A stretch of DNA of 64,000 nucleotides, taken from assembly GCF_030848805.1 (NCBI RefSeq), contig NC_092359.1:7448623-7512622 (forward strand), in the 5' to 3' direction. The number at the start of each line of letters is the position of its first letter. The stretch's first letter is position 1. The notes under the pieces were generated by a model, which was not told the origin of the DNA, did no database searches, and saw nothing but the letters and a program-made list of their open reading frames with translations. The position numbers and the translations under genes are program-made. This DNA is from Temnothorax longispinosus (Eukaryota > Arthropoda > Insecta > Hymenoptera > Formicidae). Shown here piece by piece: positions 34,941 through 48,100 of this stretch.

Positions 34941-37273
34941 ATGGCAAAGCTGTTGACGGACCGAATTTTAGAGCATCTGGGCGCACGTGGCGAAACGAAC
35001 TTGTTGGATTTGGCGGACGAATTTCAGGAGGATCATCAAAAGATCGTGGGCGCGGCCAAGAGTCTTGAGACAGTCGATGGCGTGAGTTTGTTTCAACAAT
35101 GGCAATCCTTATGTCGATCGCTACCCGCCGTCTAAACTATACATTTTCAATTTGTTTCCGCACTCGCGGTTGAATTAACGCGTGACGCGCTAATCAGCTG
35201 TATTCGCTGAAATATTTCCTTACCCCGGAAACGTTACTCCGGTTTAGTTAATTCTAACTTCTAACGTTCAATTTTATATGCCTGCTTACAGTTAATTGTG
35301 GTAAAACCGATTTCCAAGAAGAAATGGGAGCTTACCGACGAAGGGAGGCACATAATAGAACACGGCAGTCACGAAGCGGTCGTTTACAATGCCGTTCCTG
35401 ACGAAGGTATACCCCAGGCAAAGCTCGTCAAGTCTAGCCCTTATGCCAAAGTAGGTTTCTCCAAGGCGATGGTCACTGGATGGATCGAACTCGACAAGAG
35501 CGGAGACGTTCCTATCGTACGAAAGAAGGTACCGTCCATTGTAGACGTCGTACAGACACATCTGAAGAATCTCTCAAGTGTCCCGGAAAATATTAAAGCG
35601 GAATACAAGAAGAGGAAGCTTTTGCAGGAGGTGTAAGTGTGACTGAAACAAGTAAAGGACAATGTAAAATTATGTATCTTCTTCTTATTCTGCTTTCAAT
35701 CTGTCTTTTTGTCACGACAGGGTGATTAAGAGTATGCGTCTTGAAAAGGGACCGAATTTTTCTACGAAGATAGAAAAGTTAGAGGCAGATTTGACGTCAG
35801 ATTTATTGGTAAATGGCACTTGGAAAGACAAGAAATTCAAACCGTATAATTTTGAGGCTCTAGGTGCGCCACTTCCAATTGGACATTTACATCCATTGTT
35901 AAAAGTTCGTCATGAATTCAGGAAAATCTTTCTGGAAATGGGGTAAGCAACATCAATCTTCCGTTAGGATTTGTATAAAAAAAATCTAGATTTTATACTG
36001 TGTACCTATTATGTAGAATTATTAATTGTCTTATCACAAAAAGTACTTTATTTTAGATTTACAGAAATGGAGACGAATAATTACGTAGAAAATTCTTTCT
36101 GGAATTTTGACGCTCTCTTCCAGCCGCAACAGCATCCCGCTCGTGATGCACACGACACCTTTTTCATCTCTGGTACCTTATCACAGACTGACATATGAAA
36201 GCTCAATACTGACATACAATGCTCAAAAGACATGGATAAAAATTAGTTTTGTCTTTTAGAACCGCGTATTAGCACAAAATTTCCCATGGAATATCTCGAA
36301 AGAGTGAAGACTGTTCATAGTAAAGGAGCTTATGGATCTCAAGGTTACAGATACGATTGGAAGTTGGAAGAGGCTCAGAAAAATTTGCTGCGCACTCATA
36401 CAACGTCCAACAGCGCACGGATGTTGTATAAACTTATGGAGAAGGTATGTGGCTGTAGGAGAGGTACGCAAGTTGCTCTTCCAAGGACGATGAGGCATAA
36501 ATAAAAAAAATTTTGCAATAAATTTAATTATTTAATTAAGATGCTTATATATATTATAAGCATCTAAAATTACATCAATTTTAGAATGATCAGAATCCTT
36601 GGTCGACACGCAATCGTTACCACGATTATAATCATTGCCAGTATAGTCGATTAAAAATTCTTAATTGGGTTAATTATTGACTGGCGAAGTAAATGTTATA
36701 TTATTCGGTTTAAATAAAAAAATGTCTTGCAGGGAGAGTTTAAGCCGGTCAAGTACTTCAGTATTGATAGAGTATTCCGCAATGAAACTCTGGATGCGAC
36801 ACATCTTGCCGAGTTTCATCAGGTTGAAGGTGTCATCGCCGATTACAACCTTACTTTGGGCAATCTTATCGGTACTTTATACGAATTCTTCAGTAAACTT
36901 GGCATCACTCAGCTTCAATTCAAACCTGCGTACAATCCGTACACTGAGCCGAGTATGGAAATATTCTGTTTTCATAACGGGCTGGAGAAATGGATAGAAA
37001 TCGGCAATAGCGGCATGTTTAGGCCCGAAATGATATTGCCAATGAACCTACCCCCTGATGTAAATGTCATTGCATGGGGTTTATCATTAGAAAGGTACGT
37101 CGTTAGAAAATAAATATGATGCCGTATATTTAATACAAAAACCTAACGCACTTTATTGTTAATTTAGGCCAACAATGATTAAATATGGCTTGAACAATAT
37201 ACGCGATCTTGTTGGACCAAAAGTGGACATGGAAATGGTTCATAACAATCCTCTGTGTCGTTTAGAGAAGTAA
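34941..37273 (+). CDS. FARSA: Phenylalanine--tRNA ligase alpha subunit, cytosolic, 490 aa
   Basis: Seven exons: 34941-35081, 35292-35632, 35721-35942, 36057-36172, 36260-36444, 36733-37094, 37168-37273 (1473 nt, in phase). It is recognisable throughout by KPYNFEALGAP, GHLHPLLKVR, NSFWNFDALFQPQQHPARD, GSQGYRYDWK, LLRTHTT, FSIDRVFRNETLDATHLAEF and KPAYNPYTEPSME. These give the class II synthetase catalytic core. The first 80 or so residues form the winged-helix-like N-terminal region. With FARSB it charges tRNA-Phe in the cytosol (family knowledge). The stop codon TAA at 37271 overlaps a GTAAAT donor, and AATAAA at 37325 could polyadenylate the short form. An alternative splice would join it to AIMP2. 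Confidence 0.96.
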
Positions 37274-37324
37274 ATATTATTCTAAACATTATTAAGGTAT
37301 TTATGTCAGAGTATATTTTTTGGA

Positions 37325-37330
37325 AATAAA
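37325..37330 (+). promoter_or_regulatory. Poly(A) signal after FARSA stop
   Basis: AATAAA, 52 bp past the FARSA stop and inside what would be the intron of the FARSA-AIMP2 fusion transcript. Confidence 0.5.
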
Positions 37331-37430
37331 ATTAGGTAAAACATTTACAAGTCAAGTAATTGTGAAAAATACAAAGTCCAAAGTTGAAAACTAATATTCT
37401 GATCATTAAGTTTATTGTTTTTATTTGCAG

Positions 37431-38085
37431 AACTAGCCGAATGACTCGTTTACAATGGAAAACGCGTCAGCACGAAGAAAAATCAGTTAAAACACAGTCG
37501 AATCAGGAAACGAAGATCAAGCAGGTGGCGGAACATCCTTCAGAAAAGCCAAAATTTGTTAGGCAGCAACTTGTTATTTTTTGCGATCCACAGTATCCAA
37601 TTTCTTTCATCTTATCTTTCATACGAGTCGTAGCACCGTACTTTCGTGTTTCTCTGTCAACGCACGTTCATTCTACGGTGACAAACTTCCCCAAGAAGCT
37701 TGCTGGCTTTGGCTCGCTTTATTTCAGCAAGGGTGCAAACGTGGATATATCTTTCACTGTGATTTGGAAGCCTATTGGGCTTGATCCCATTATGGTGTTG
37801 CCAGGAATGCATAGAATTCTGGGGATGGTAAATATAGCACGGTATTTAAATCGTTTAGTTGAGCAGGTCGACACAAACGTATTGAAGTATGAAACGAACG
37901 GCCCACTTTACGCAAGTAAAATAGATTTTTATTTAGATAAAATACATTATGCTTTACATGACAGCGATAGAGTGCTGCCAATGCATATGTACAAGACATC
38001 TTGTTACATAATGGGAAAGGATATCTCGATAATCGATCTTATCCTTGAAAATATTGACAAGTGTCAGATAAGAGAGAAAATGTAA
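37431..38085 (+). CDS. AIMP2: AIMP2 (p38) GST-like region; lone exon, possible FARSA fusion
   Basis: A single exon starting after a strong acceptor (TTATTTTTATTTGCAG at 37430) and ending at a TAA. The first ATG is at 37441 (214 aa). Matches to AIMP2 include VIFCDPQYPISFIL, FRVSLSTHVHSTV, FTVIWKP and NIARYLNRL, covering the thioredoxin-like/GST-like portion. AIMP2 is the scaffold of the multi-tRNA synthetase complex (family knowledge). The usual N-terminal part, with the LysRS-binding peptide and leucine zipper, is not visible anywhere in the 157 bp upstream. The acceptor implies an upstream exon, and the nearest compatible one is FARSA exon 7 using the donor that overlaps its stop. It may be a fusion, a bicistronic arrangement or an independently started short AIMP2. 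Confidence 0.8.
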
Positions 38086-38116
38086 TTTATTAAATCTTAT
38101 TTATTTTGATAAATGA

Positions 38117-38122
38117 AATAAA
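38117..38122 (+). promoter_or_regulatory. Poly(A) signal after AIMP2
   Basis: AATAAA, 31 bp past the AIMP2 stop codon. Confidence 0.6.
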
Positions 38123-38419
38123 CTTGATAATGCCTAAAAAGAAACTTACACATTTTTTTACATATGTGTATGTATTATATTATAAATCTCTTTACAGTTC
38201 TTTAGTAATATAGATTGCAAGATGAAAAAAAGTAAATGGACTCCTGATGTATGTACAGTGCGTTTGACTAAAGTGTATGTAAAAATTATATGATATGATG
38301 AGCTATATATAATTTTATATAATTTAAAATAAATAACAGCTGTATGTTACATATGATTTAATATAATTTAATATTATGTATAATGGTTAGACATAATTTT
38401 ATGATTAGCGAATTGCTGT

Positions 38420-40900
38420 GGTCGCCGCGCGTGACGCGCGTCTAGTAATTTAGCTCGCGCGTAATCGAGGAGCATCTCGCGGCGGCAGCGGATTCGCCCG
38501 CGAGTTTATGCCGCGATCGCACGGAAACGTCGCGCGGTCGTCGCGTGTCCCGTACTTGAAATCCGTGGCGAGAGGGTCGAGAGTGTGACGCGCAACGTGA
38601 GGATCGGCCTGTCGCGTGTCGCGTATGTGTGTACGTGTGTGCGCGCCGTATCGCGTAAAGGGGGTAAGGAAGAGGAAGAAGAGAGGAAAAAGGGGAGAAA
38701 AAGGGAGCGCGCGCGAGCGTGTGTGTAGAGGATCGGGTACGCGCGAACAATTGCGTGCAATTGCGCGTCGACGGTATCGCAACACGCCGCGTTCCGCGAG
38801 CGAACGTGTATGTGAAGCGCGAAACGTTCGCGGAGAGGAGGTTGTGTTTGACGGCTCGCGCGCGCGTGCGCGTGTACGTGTGCGTGCGTGGTGTGTGCGC
38901 GCGCGCGTGTGTACAACGTATATGTACGCGACGCAGCCGACCTAGCTCGGTCTCTCTCGGTGCGCAATAATATACGTACACACACATTACATATATATAC
39001 ATATATCGGTGAAAGAGCGAGAGCGCGAATTCTCGCGCAACGACTCGTGCGACGACACGTCGAGCGAGACGAGTGACCGTGCCGCGACGACGAGGAGGTC
39101 GTGAACTCGCTCCGAGCGAGCGAGCGAACGAACGTGAAAGCGAGAAAGAGAGAGACATCGTTCGAGAAACATCGACGGCGAATACGGCGATCGAGCTCAG
39201 GCCCGTCAGGGCTCTAGTGTGGCGTGCGCGGACCCCGTCCGTTCCGCCAAGGTTAAACGAGACGAGAGACGACACCGTCGTCGTGCGGGATGCCTCGCTA
39301 AAATGGCGCTGATCTGATCGGCACCGTTGTCGGCCGATAAAGGGAAAAAAACAGAGCAGCAAAAGGAAGAGAAGGAAACAGAATTAAAAAAAAAAAGGAG
39401 GGAGACGACTGTGAAGACGGTTCGCGGCCGCGCTCGTTCGCGGTTCTGTTTTGACACCGTCGTGCCGCGAGCGCGAGCGCACGGGGCATTATCGGCCCTC
39501 CGTTCGGCGCACCTCCCCGTCCCCCGGTCCTCCCCTGACTCTGTCACTGTCTCTCGCGGTGCGTGCGTCCGTCCGTCTCCCACCGTTCCCCTCTCCTTAT
39601 CACCCGTTTTCTCGTCTCCTCGTTCCGCTCGCGCGTTCTCGCCGTCACTGTCGCGTAGCGTTAGCCGCGGCCGACTATCAGCGTGCTGACGACCACGAGA
39701 AGAGGTCCGCCGAGGTCTGCGCGTTGATGGACGGACAATCTGGCGAGAATCGCGGACGCTGTAGTAACATCAGCATCAGCAAGTGATCTTCTCGGGTTCA
39801 CGGGTTCGACGCGAGCGCGATGCCCGTGCCGCATCGCCACGCTCCTGACGTGAAGAAGCGCATCGGACGGAAGAACTCGGGCAGCTCGGGCACATCGACG
39901 GAGGAGGCTACCAGTGGCGGCAGCGCTACGTTATCGCGGAAAGAAGTTGGGTGCACGGAAGTACGACGGCTCATCGCCAGGTGAGAGAGAGGGAGAAAGA
40001 CAAAGAGAGAAAGAGAGAGATAGTGAGAGGGGAGAGAAGGAGACACGTCGCTCTCCTTCCCCCTTTTCTCGTCAGCGAGCGCGTTTCTCTTTCCTTCGGT
40101 CTTATTTTTTTTTCCTTCCTTTTCGGGTTTCCTTTCCTCGATCGCTTTCTTCCTCTCGAGGGAAAGACCTCTTTTTCCCCTTGTCTAACCGTCGCCGCGT
40201 TGCCGCGTTCGAAACCGTGGGCATCACACACACGCCTCTTTTCACCTTCAAACGTTTATTTACGAGGGCGCACGGGTCTCTTCGATGCGCGCTGGCACCG
40301 CTGGCAGTGTGGCCGATCGCCGCCAGGGTGTTGTCACTCGATCTGCGTGGTGTCGTGGTGTGTTGCGTGCGTGTGCTCCCCCCGAGTTTGCTCACCATTG
40401 TCCCTGCGCCGCGGCGGAATAGGTTAGAATACGCGCCCCCGTGCCGCTGATGACTGTGCAGATTAAAGCGTGATCTCCCGTGTCTCTTACGTCGAAAATC
40501 CGCGCGATCCGCGTGGATTCGCCTCCTCGCGTCTCGCGCGCGCGCGCGCGCACGACCGACTGATCGCACGGGCAGGAAGCGAAGGAACGTCCGGCCCGAG
40601 GGATGACCGACGCGTGGCACAAAGGGTAGGACGACCCAGATAGTGCGGGTTCGAGCGTTTGAAGAAGGAAGAGAGAACGGGAAGAAAAACCGAGTTGCTC
40701 CGTATTGCGATACGTTTCGTAACGTTGAGTCATTTGTTGTGCCGATCGTGTACAGCGATTCTCTGTTCGCCGAAACGCGATTTCGTCGTAGTCCAATTTG
40801 CTCTCTTTCTCTCTCTCTCTCTCTGTTTCTCTCTAGTTGTCCGATCTCGTACACGTAAACACGTGTATCTCTAATTATTGCTGTACAATATACACACGAT
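38420..40900 (+). promoter_or_regulatory. CpG-rich island, probable HUWE1 promoter and leader exon
   Basis: A sharp change from AT-rich flanks to GC- and CpG-rich sequence with CG dinucleotide runs and GA/CT tracts. It contains many long but low-complexity Arg/Ser-rich open frames on both strands that I treat as composition artefacts. A plausible leader exon ends at CGCCAG|GTGAGAGAG near 39981. The next acceptor, at 42090 (TTTATTCTAG), precedes the HUWE1 start exon. I infer that this is the HUWE1 promoter with a non-coding first exon. Confidence 0.6.
39820..39981 (+). other. 54-codon open frame ending at a splice donor (uORF or alternative first exon)
   Basis: ATG at 39820 opens a frame reading MPVPHRHAPDVKKRIGRKNS, then Gly/Ser/Thr-rich, up to a donor at 39982. 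Spliced to the HUWE1 acceptor at 42091 it would read only two more codons to a stop, so it would act as an upstream ORF. If it splices elsewhere it could start another protein. Its composition is less skewed than that of the neighbouring frames. No homology is recognised. Confidence 0.35.
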
Positions 40901-41138
40901 CATTGCGAAGGTATATAAACGTTTGAGATTACGAGAGGAGAAGAAACGTGGTCTTGGAGGTTGTTCCAGACTCTTCTCTTCCAGAAGAGTCTCGTTTGAA
41001 CTCTTTCAACTGTGCATATGGTTTAGAAAATTGCAAACACATTAGGACTTCTCTATACCTGTACACATCGATCTTTGTATGTTATTTGTTGTCATAATTG
41101 TGTAATTCTTTTTTGTATATTCTACATGAATTCTTTTG

Positions 41139-41291
41139 GGGCCGGTCTACAACGGATGTCGTAAGTCGTGAGTCGTAAGAAATTAACCAATCGCTAGTTG
41201 ATTAGTCAGTTTCCTCAAATTAGACTATGATTGGTAAATTTCTTACGACTCACGACTTACAACAGTTACGACATCCATTGTAGGCCGGCCC
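41139..41291. mobile_element. Palindromic MITE, GGGCCGGTCT ends (HUWE1 first intron)
   Basis: GGGCCGGTCTACAACGGATG at the left matches the complement of CATCCATTGTAGGCCGGCCC at the right, with inner arms TCGTGAGTCGTAAGAAAT and complement. The flanking triplets TTG and TTA may be a decayed 3-bp target duplication. It shares its end sequence with the 140-bp MITE at 18687. Confidence 0.85.
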
Positions 41292-41496
41292 TTATGGCCT
41301 GATCTATGCACGAGTTGTAGAGATCAGTTACGCTATCGATTCTCGAGATCCATGCATTCTCGTAAATGAGTTATACATGTTGATAAAAATGTACGTGTGT
41401 CTTTAGAAACTTGCTTCTGATTATGTAATTTTAATACTTCTCTTATATATATACAGAAGAAGAATCTTGCTTTCTAGAAGTTTATCGAATACCATA

Positions 41497-41655
41497 GCCC
41501 ATTCTACAATAGCCGTAAAAGTATGTGCAGTAAGACGTGAGCAGTAAGCTATTGATCAACCGCAGTCGATTATTCTTGAATTGTAAAAATCCCATTAGTC
41601 AATAGCTTACTGCTTACGTCTTAACGCATACTTTTACGGCTATTGTAGAATGGGC
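41497..41655. mobile_element. Palindromic MITE, GCCCATTCTACAATAGCC ends (HUWE1 first intron)
   Basis: GCCCATTCTACAATAGCCGT and the complementary ACGGCTATTGTAGAATGGGC bound a region of about 159 bp. Inner arms such as AGTAAGCTATTGA mirror TCAATAGCTTACT. It is non-coding and has a different end sequence from the 41139 element, though both share the TCTACAA core. Confidence 0.85.
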
Positions 41656-42126
41656 TTATTGAATGTTTTGTTCATTGATATTTGTTATAGTTAGTAAATA
41701 GATTGCATTAATGAACATTTTACAGTGCGCTTATATAAATGATTTAGCGATGCATAGTAACTTGTTAACTTGGAATTTTTCTATCTTATAATAATGAGCC
41801 ATTGTGATATGATATCTGTGGAATGTGACAATCTTACTGCAGTAGTATGACTAACTGCATTGCTTTTATCGTATTTTTCTAATAACGAAGGAATAAAAAA
41901 TAACTAAAGTTGTATTCTTTATATTTTTCTGTGTTGTTAATTATCAATGATGCAAGGATTGATGGTGTTACTTTTTATCATATAAAGGACTCGATATTTT
42001 ACTTACAATTATATGTATTTATTACTGAATTAATTTTAAGTAATTGTCACTATAGAAACTTATAATGGGATATTTGTGCTTTTATTCTAGATATTAAATT
42101 TGGAAAGGATTCGTTAACACATCAAG

Positions 42127-45100
42127 ATGAAAATCGATCGCAGTAGATTGAAAAAATGCACTTCCGAAGTGGTAAGTATTATGCACAGATTTTGTTTGAA
42201 TAAACTTTTGACCGTTTTCACTTAGATTTACATGATAACATGTTAATTTATTTTGATTAATATATACATTACATGAATTTTAATCTCTTTGGACAGAGAG
42301 CATAATTTCATAGCTTTTTTCTATGCATACACATATAATTATACGTACAATATATAAACCATACATGTATATACAACACGTAAATAGATTGTAAACAATA
42401 TAAATTTTGATATAAATTTAGTTTGTAAACTAATCTTGATTGCACATTGTTTCTTGGAATACAAAAGCTTGTTATACAAACACATAATGTAACACGTACA
42501 TACGCGCACACCCTTTATTTCGAATATTGTATCAAAACTAATTATGTGTAATGTGTGTGTTTAGCCGGCAGAATGTCAGGCACTCATAAGCAAACTACGC
42601 TCTTGCTCGCATGCAGAGCTACTGGAAGAACTAAAGCAGATAGATGCGTGGACATTCGGAAAGTGCGAATTGTTTCATTGGATTGATGTCTTAGATCTCA
42701 GTGACAGTATTTTAGAAGAAGCTGCAGCAAAAAGTCCAGATAATCCATGGGAATTAGCATGTGATCTTCCTCAAAATCGAGAGGTTTGTTTAATAAGTTT
42801 TTATCTGTATTAGCGTCAATCGATTAAAATATGTATTACTTGTGAATATTACTTCTTGTAATGGTTTTACATTAAAACCCAGCTGATTAATTAAATAATT
42901 TATATATCATTAATTTGTTACACAGGCAAAAGAGCTGCTTCTCTGGGTTCTTCACTTTACAACGTTGTTAATTGAGCATTCATTCTCACGGCATTTGTAC
43001 AACAGCATGGAACACTTGGTTACTTTACTATCAAGTTGTAACATGAATGTAGTCCTTGGTGTATTAAATCTTCTGTACATGTTTAGTAAACGCAGTAATT
43101 TTATTACACGTCTAAATAGTGACAAACGGCAAGCTTTGCTCAGCAGGCTTATTCACCTAGCAGAGGTCAGTAATTTTTATTTTATTTAAATTTTAGCGAT
43201 ATAATTTAATTCCATTTATTAAGTAATAATTTATTACAGAGTTGGGGAGGAAAGGAAAACGGCTTTGGTTTGGCAGACTGCTGCAAGGAATTTCCAGAGA
43301 AAGTAAGCATGCACATACAATTATTGTGCAACGATTTACGATATGGGGCAGTTTTATAAATGACATTTTTTATTTCACAGCCATTTCCAGCGAGTGCTAC
43401 AACGTTACACTTCGAATTTTATGCGGAAAATCCGACTGTAGCGGAGCCATCGGCAACTGGTACATCACTCTCTAGTACAAAGAAAGTTGGTCAAATGAAT
43501 CTTGTAACATATATACATATAGAAAATGTTGATAAACTCGGAAAAACCCCAGCACAGATTATGAATGATCTGTTGAAAGTTTATAACGTACCTCAGGAAC
43601 GACAGGTAAGGATGTTTAATTTTTTCTTTACATAAATGACACGATACACGGGGGATATTTTTTAACGCGTTTGAAATATGTTTTTAGATGGCTCTATTGA
43701 CGCACATAAGACTAGCGCATAGTTTTTCGGATTATCGAAGACGATTACAGTGCGTGCAAGCTCGACTTCAAGCATTATCCGTGCTTGTGTACAGCAACGC
43801 GCTGCAAGAAAATGCGCATAGTCTTCTCCATGCCGGACTTCTTGAGGAGCTGGTTGAATTGTTGGAATTACCACATACTCATCTTGTTGAGATTCGTGCA
43901 GCAGCGTTGCGCACTCTTACAAGCATTATACATTTAGACCGGAATCCACACTTCCCTAAGTGAGTACGAATATCTTTTTCTTATCTCACACGGATTTTTG
44001 ATAACGGATATGATATAATTATCTTAACTAATATGATTTCAGAAAACCAGGTTCGCGATTGAACATGATTATTGACGTCACTGGAGCTAGCTCGTATCAC
44101 GGCTTTCTGCCCGTTTTGGTTCGTACTTGTATAACAACGTTAACCTCGCCGCAACCTGATGGACAACCATTTCCTCTTCCACTTGCGACAGCTTTGTTTA
44201 GCTTTTTGTATCATCTTGCGAGTTACGAGGCGGGTGGAGAGGCTCTCGTAAGTTGCGGCATGATGGAGAGTCTTTTGAAAGTTATCAATTGGCCAGGAAG
44301 TGAACTGGAGCACATAACGGTATTACTTATCAGAATGCACAATACAACGTCTTACTATTCGGTATTAATAATTAAAAAGAATCATGATTTATTGAACTTA
44401 GTTTTACATTTATTTGTAAAATAGAGTCAATCTTATTTTGTCCCTTTTCTTTTACAGTTTGTAACAAGAGCGGTGCGTGTCATAGATTTAATAACAAACA
44501 TAGACATGCAAGGTTTTCAAACACACAACGGCTTAGCAAGCTTCATCAATCGTTTAGACATGGAAGTTAACGTATGTAGGAAAGAACAACCATTCGAAAT
44601 AGAGCCACTGCTCTATCAAGATGCTCCACAAACTTCGCGTGAAAGATCAGCAGAAAGGGAGGAAGCATCTTCCACATCGCGCCGCGAACACGAGACTTTC
44701 GATGAACGAGAGGAATCATCTAATCCTATGGAAATATCAGAGGATGAAAATACGGTTGCTAAAGCAGATGAGAAGAACGAACAGCAGCCAGACTATTCTG
44801 CCGCTAAGACGGGCAAAACATGTTTACCACAACGAGCAGCGCTCCTGAAATCGATGTTGAATTTTCTTAAAAAGGCAATTCAGGATCCAGCTTTTTCTGA
44901 TAGCATACGACACGTTATGGAAGGCACACTACCATCTTCTCTGAAGCATATTATAAGTAATTCAGAGTACTATGGTCCTTCGTTATTCTTACTTGCTACT
45001 GACGTCGTGACTGTATACGTTTTCCAAGAACCGTCATTACTATCGTCTCTACAAGACAATGGTTTGACTGATGTTGTACTCCATGCTCTACTCATAAAAG

Positions 45101-48100
45101 AAGTGAGTGTAAATAATTTATGTTTTGTAGAATAGAAGAGTATTTTTTATGATACGATATTAAGAATGTTTTTATCAATTATATCAGGTTCCTGCCACTA
45201 GAGAAGTATTGGGTTCTCTACCTAATGTGTTCAGCGCACTCTGTTTGAATCAACGCGGTCTTGAATCTTTTGTGAAGCGGCGACCATTCGAACGCTTATT
45301 TAAAGTACTTCTTTCACCTGTTTATCTCTCGGCAATGCGGCGACGACGGAGCGCCGATCCATTAGGCGATACAGCTTCGAATTTAGGCAATGCCATGGAT
45401 GAGCTGATGAGGCACCAACCAAGCTTAAAAGTTGACGCTATTGCGGCTATTATTAAGGTATCATTTACAAGCAGTATTTTCGAATAACTAATTTTTTTGT
45501 TATACATGTATTTTTCAGACACTTATTTTTCTTTTTTTTACTTGCTAGTTACTCGAAGAATTGTGTGTATTGGGCTGTGATCCACGATACATATGTTGGC
45601 GTGCTGCTAGTAAATCTGAAAATTCACCATCAAACACGGCCTCTGGAAATCGTCAAACATCTGCTCAATCAGTCAGCGTTGGCATAGGAGATTCCGGTGG
45701 CGGTGGTGGAGGAGGTGGTGGCAGCAGTAGTGATGAAGAGGAAGAAGACGAAGAGGAAGCGAGCACGAGTTCGCACCCTCAACGAGAAGAGCAACCTAGT
45801 ATGTCGCCTCCTCAGCCTGGACCGCCACCTCAACCAAGAGAAAAGACTCCCATTGCTTTAGTGGAATATATCCACAACGTTATGAAATTTGTGGATGCCA
45901 TTTTAAGTAATAATTCAACGGATGATCACTGCAGAGAATTTGTTGCTCAGAAGGGACTCGTTCCACTACTGTCGATTTTGGGTCTACCCAATTTACCTGT
46001 TGATTATCCTGTCGCACAAGCGGCCCAATCTGTAGCCTCAGTATGCAAAAGTATTTTGGTATGTTTGGTTTTTATATAATAATTTTTTTAACGATACATG
46101 TTTTTAATGTAATTTGTATTACAAATGTAATTTGGTGTTTGCAGAACCTCGCACATGAACCATTGGTACTCAAAACCGGTTTGTCACAATTAAATGAAGT
46201 GCTAAATTTGTTGAAGCCACTTCACAGTAATATGGAATCACCTGGCGGTTCCGTTTTGTTACATGAACTTGCATCAGCACCAAATTTGGAGACTGCATTT
46301 ACGAGCGATACTGCTACGCCTTTATTACACGCCATGAATGCAGCTCACGGATACGTAGTGATGTTTGTTCATGTTTGTCGTACCAGTCAAAGTGATATTC
46401 GAAATCTTTCGATGAATCATTGGGGGTCCGAATTAGGCTTGACTGTGCTCAAGGGTTTATCAGAGCTTTATATGTCTCTCGTTTGGGAGAGTACATTGTT
46501 GCTCGCGTTATGTAGTGAGGATATTATCCCGGCCGGATGCGAATTTGGCAAAGAAGACATGGACAAGTTGATGCCACCCGAGTTAAAAACCGAGGGCGAA
46601 CCTTCGTCCTCTTGGTCTGCTACTGTATCTTCGGATATGGGAAGTAACGGGATGACCACGGCCATGGAAGCTCTTAGCACAGATCCGCCACCGGTGCCGA
46701 TGGAGGTAGACGACAAACCAAGTGTAAGCACCGACAGGCCGAACAACTATCAACTGAAGTATATCAAACCGTTACTCGGCGCTTCTTCAAGACTCGGCAG
46801 AGCGCTCTCAGAATTATTTGGTCTACTCGTCAAGCTTTGCATGGGTTCTCCTGTAAGACAACGTAGAGGACAGCAAATGCCTCTGACGCCCACATTGCCC
46901 TCTCAGGCAGCGCGAAGTGTTGCCACCGCGTTGAATTGCTTATTGACACGCGGCTTATCGTGGGATAAATTACCCCCGTCACCGATTCCCAAATTTAAGC
47001 TCACCTTCCTCATATGTTCAGTGGGATTCACTTCACCGATGCTCTTTGATGAGAAGAGGCATCCCTATCACCTGATGCTTCAAAAATTTGTCAAATTGAA
47101 CGGCCAAAATGCATTTTTCTCTACTTTTCACTGGGCATTGTCAGGTGGAGGCCAATTTACATTACCCGAGGGACTGGAACATCCTAATCTACCTGACGGA
47201 ACTGGCGAATTCCTGGATGCCTGGCTGATGCTACTGGAGAAAATGGTCAATCCCAAGGCCATCTTGGACTCTCCTCACGTAGTCTCGTCAAAGTGTACGG
47301 GAATATATAAAGTATGCGAGACGTTTGATCCAATAAGGTACCTCATCGATATTCACAAAAAAGCCTTCGAAGCGGTGATGCTGATGTGGGGCAAAAAACC
47401 GCTCAAAAACTATGGAGCTCGCATGACAGAGTCTATTTTATCGATTTTACGACATATTTTGCGTGGCGAGAAGATCATTAAGGAACGCACCGAGAAAGAG
47501 GAAAGCGGGGACAGCGCAACAGCCAGCGGTAGCGGTGCGAGCGGCGTTGGCAGAACCAGCGGGTCTGATCGTAGAGACGAACCAGAGGCAGATGTGAATC
47601 CGGAATATCTGAGACAATTGATGGATATGGGCTTTAGTCGAGCGCACTGTATAGAAGCGTTACTGCACACAATGACTGTGGAACAGGCGACCGATTACCT
47701 CCTAACAAATCCTGCGACTCTACGTAGACCTGACGCACCAGTAAGCGACGCCAGCGGCCAAGGCTTGATCATGGACTTGGAATTGGCGGATGACGATCAG
47801 ATAATGCACGCGATCGCGATGTCACTCGGTGACACGGACACGCGCAAGATTTCGGGCATCGAGGAGATACCCTCTCGCGAAACGACGATCACCGAGAGCA
47901 TAGACGAGTTTACGCGTAGTGCGCTGGGGCAGTGTCTCAATCTGTTGGACCTCATGCCGGACACGGTATATAGGATTTGCGATCTGTTGGTGACGATCAC
48001 GAAGAGAAACGGCGACGAATGGCGGGACGATACGTTACGGCAGTTGATACGCGAGGTTGGTCGTCTAGTGGATTATCTAATTGAGATCGCGGAGAGCCAG

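Noticed and set aside
38442..40854. Long Arg/Ser/Thr-rich open frames on both strands (306, 250, 178 aa and others)
   Set aside because: They overlap one another on opposite strands, are very low in complexity and follow from CpG-rich composition, which makes stops rare. No family resemblance was seen.
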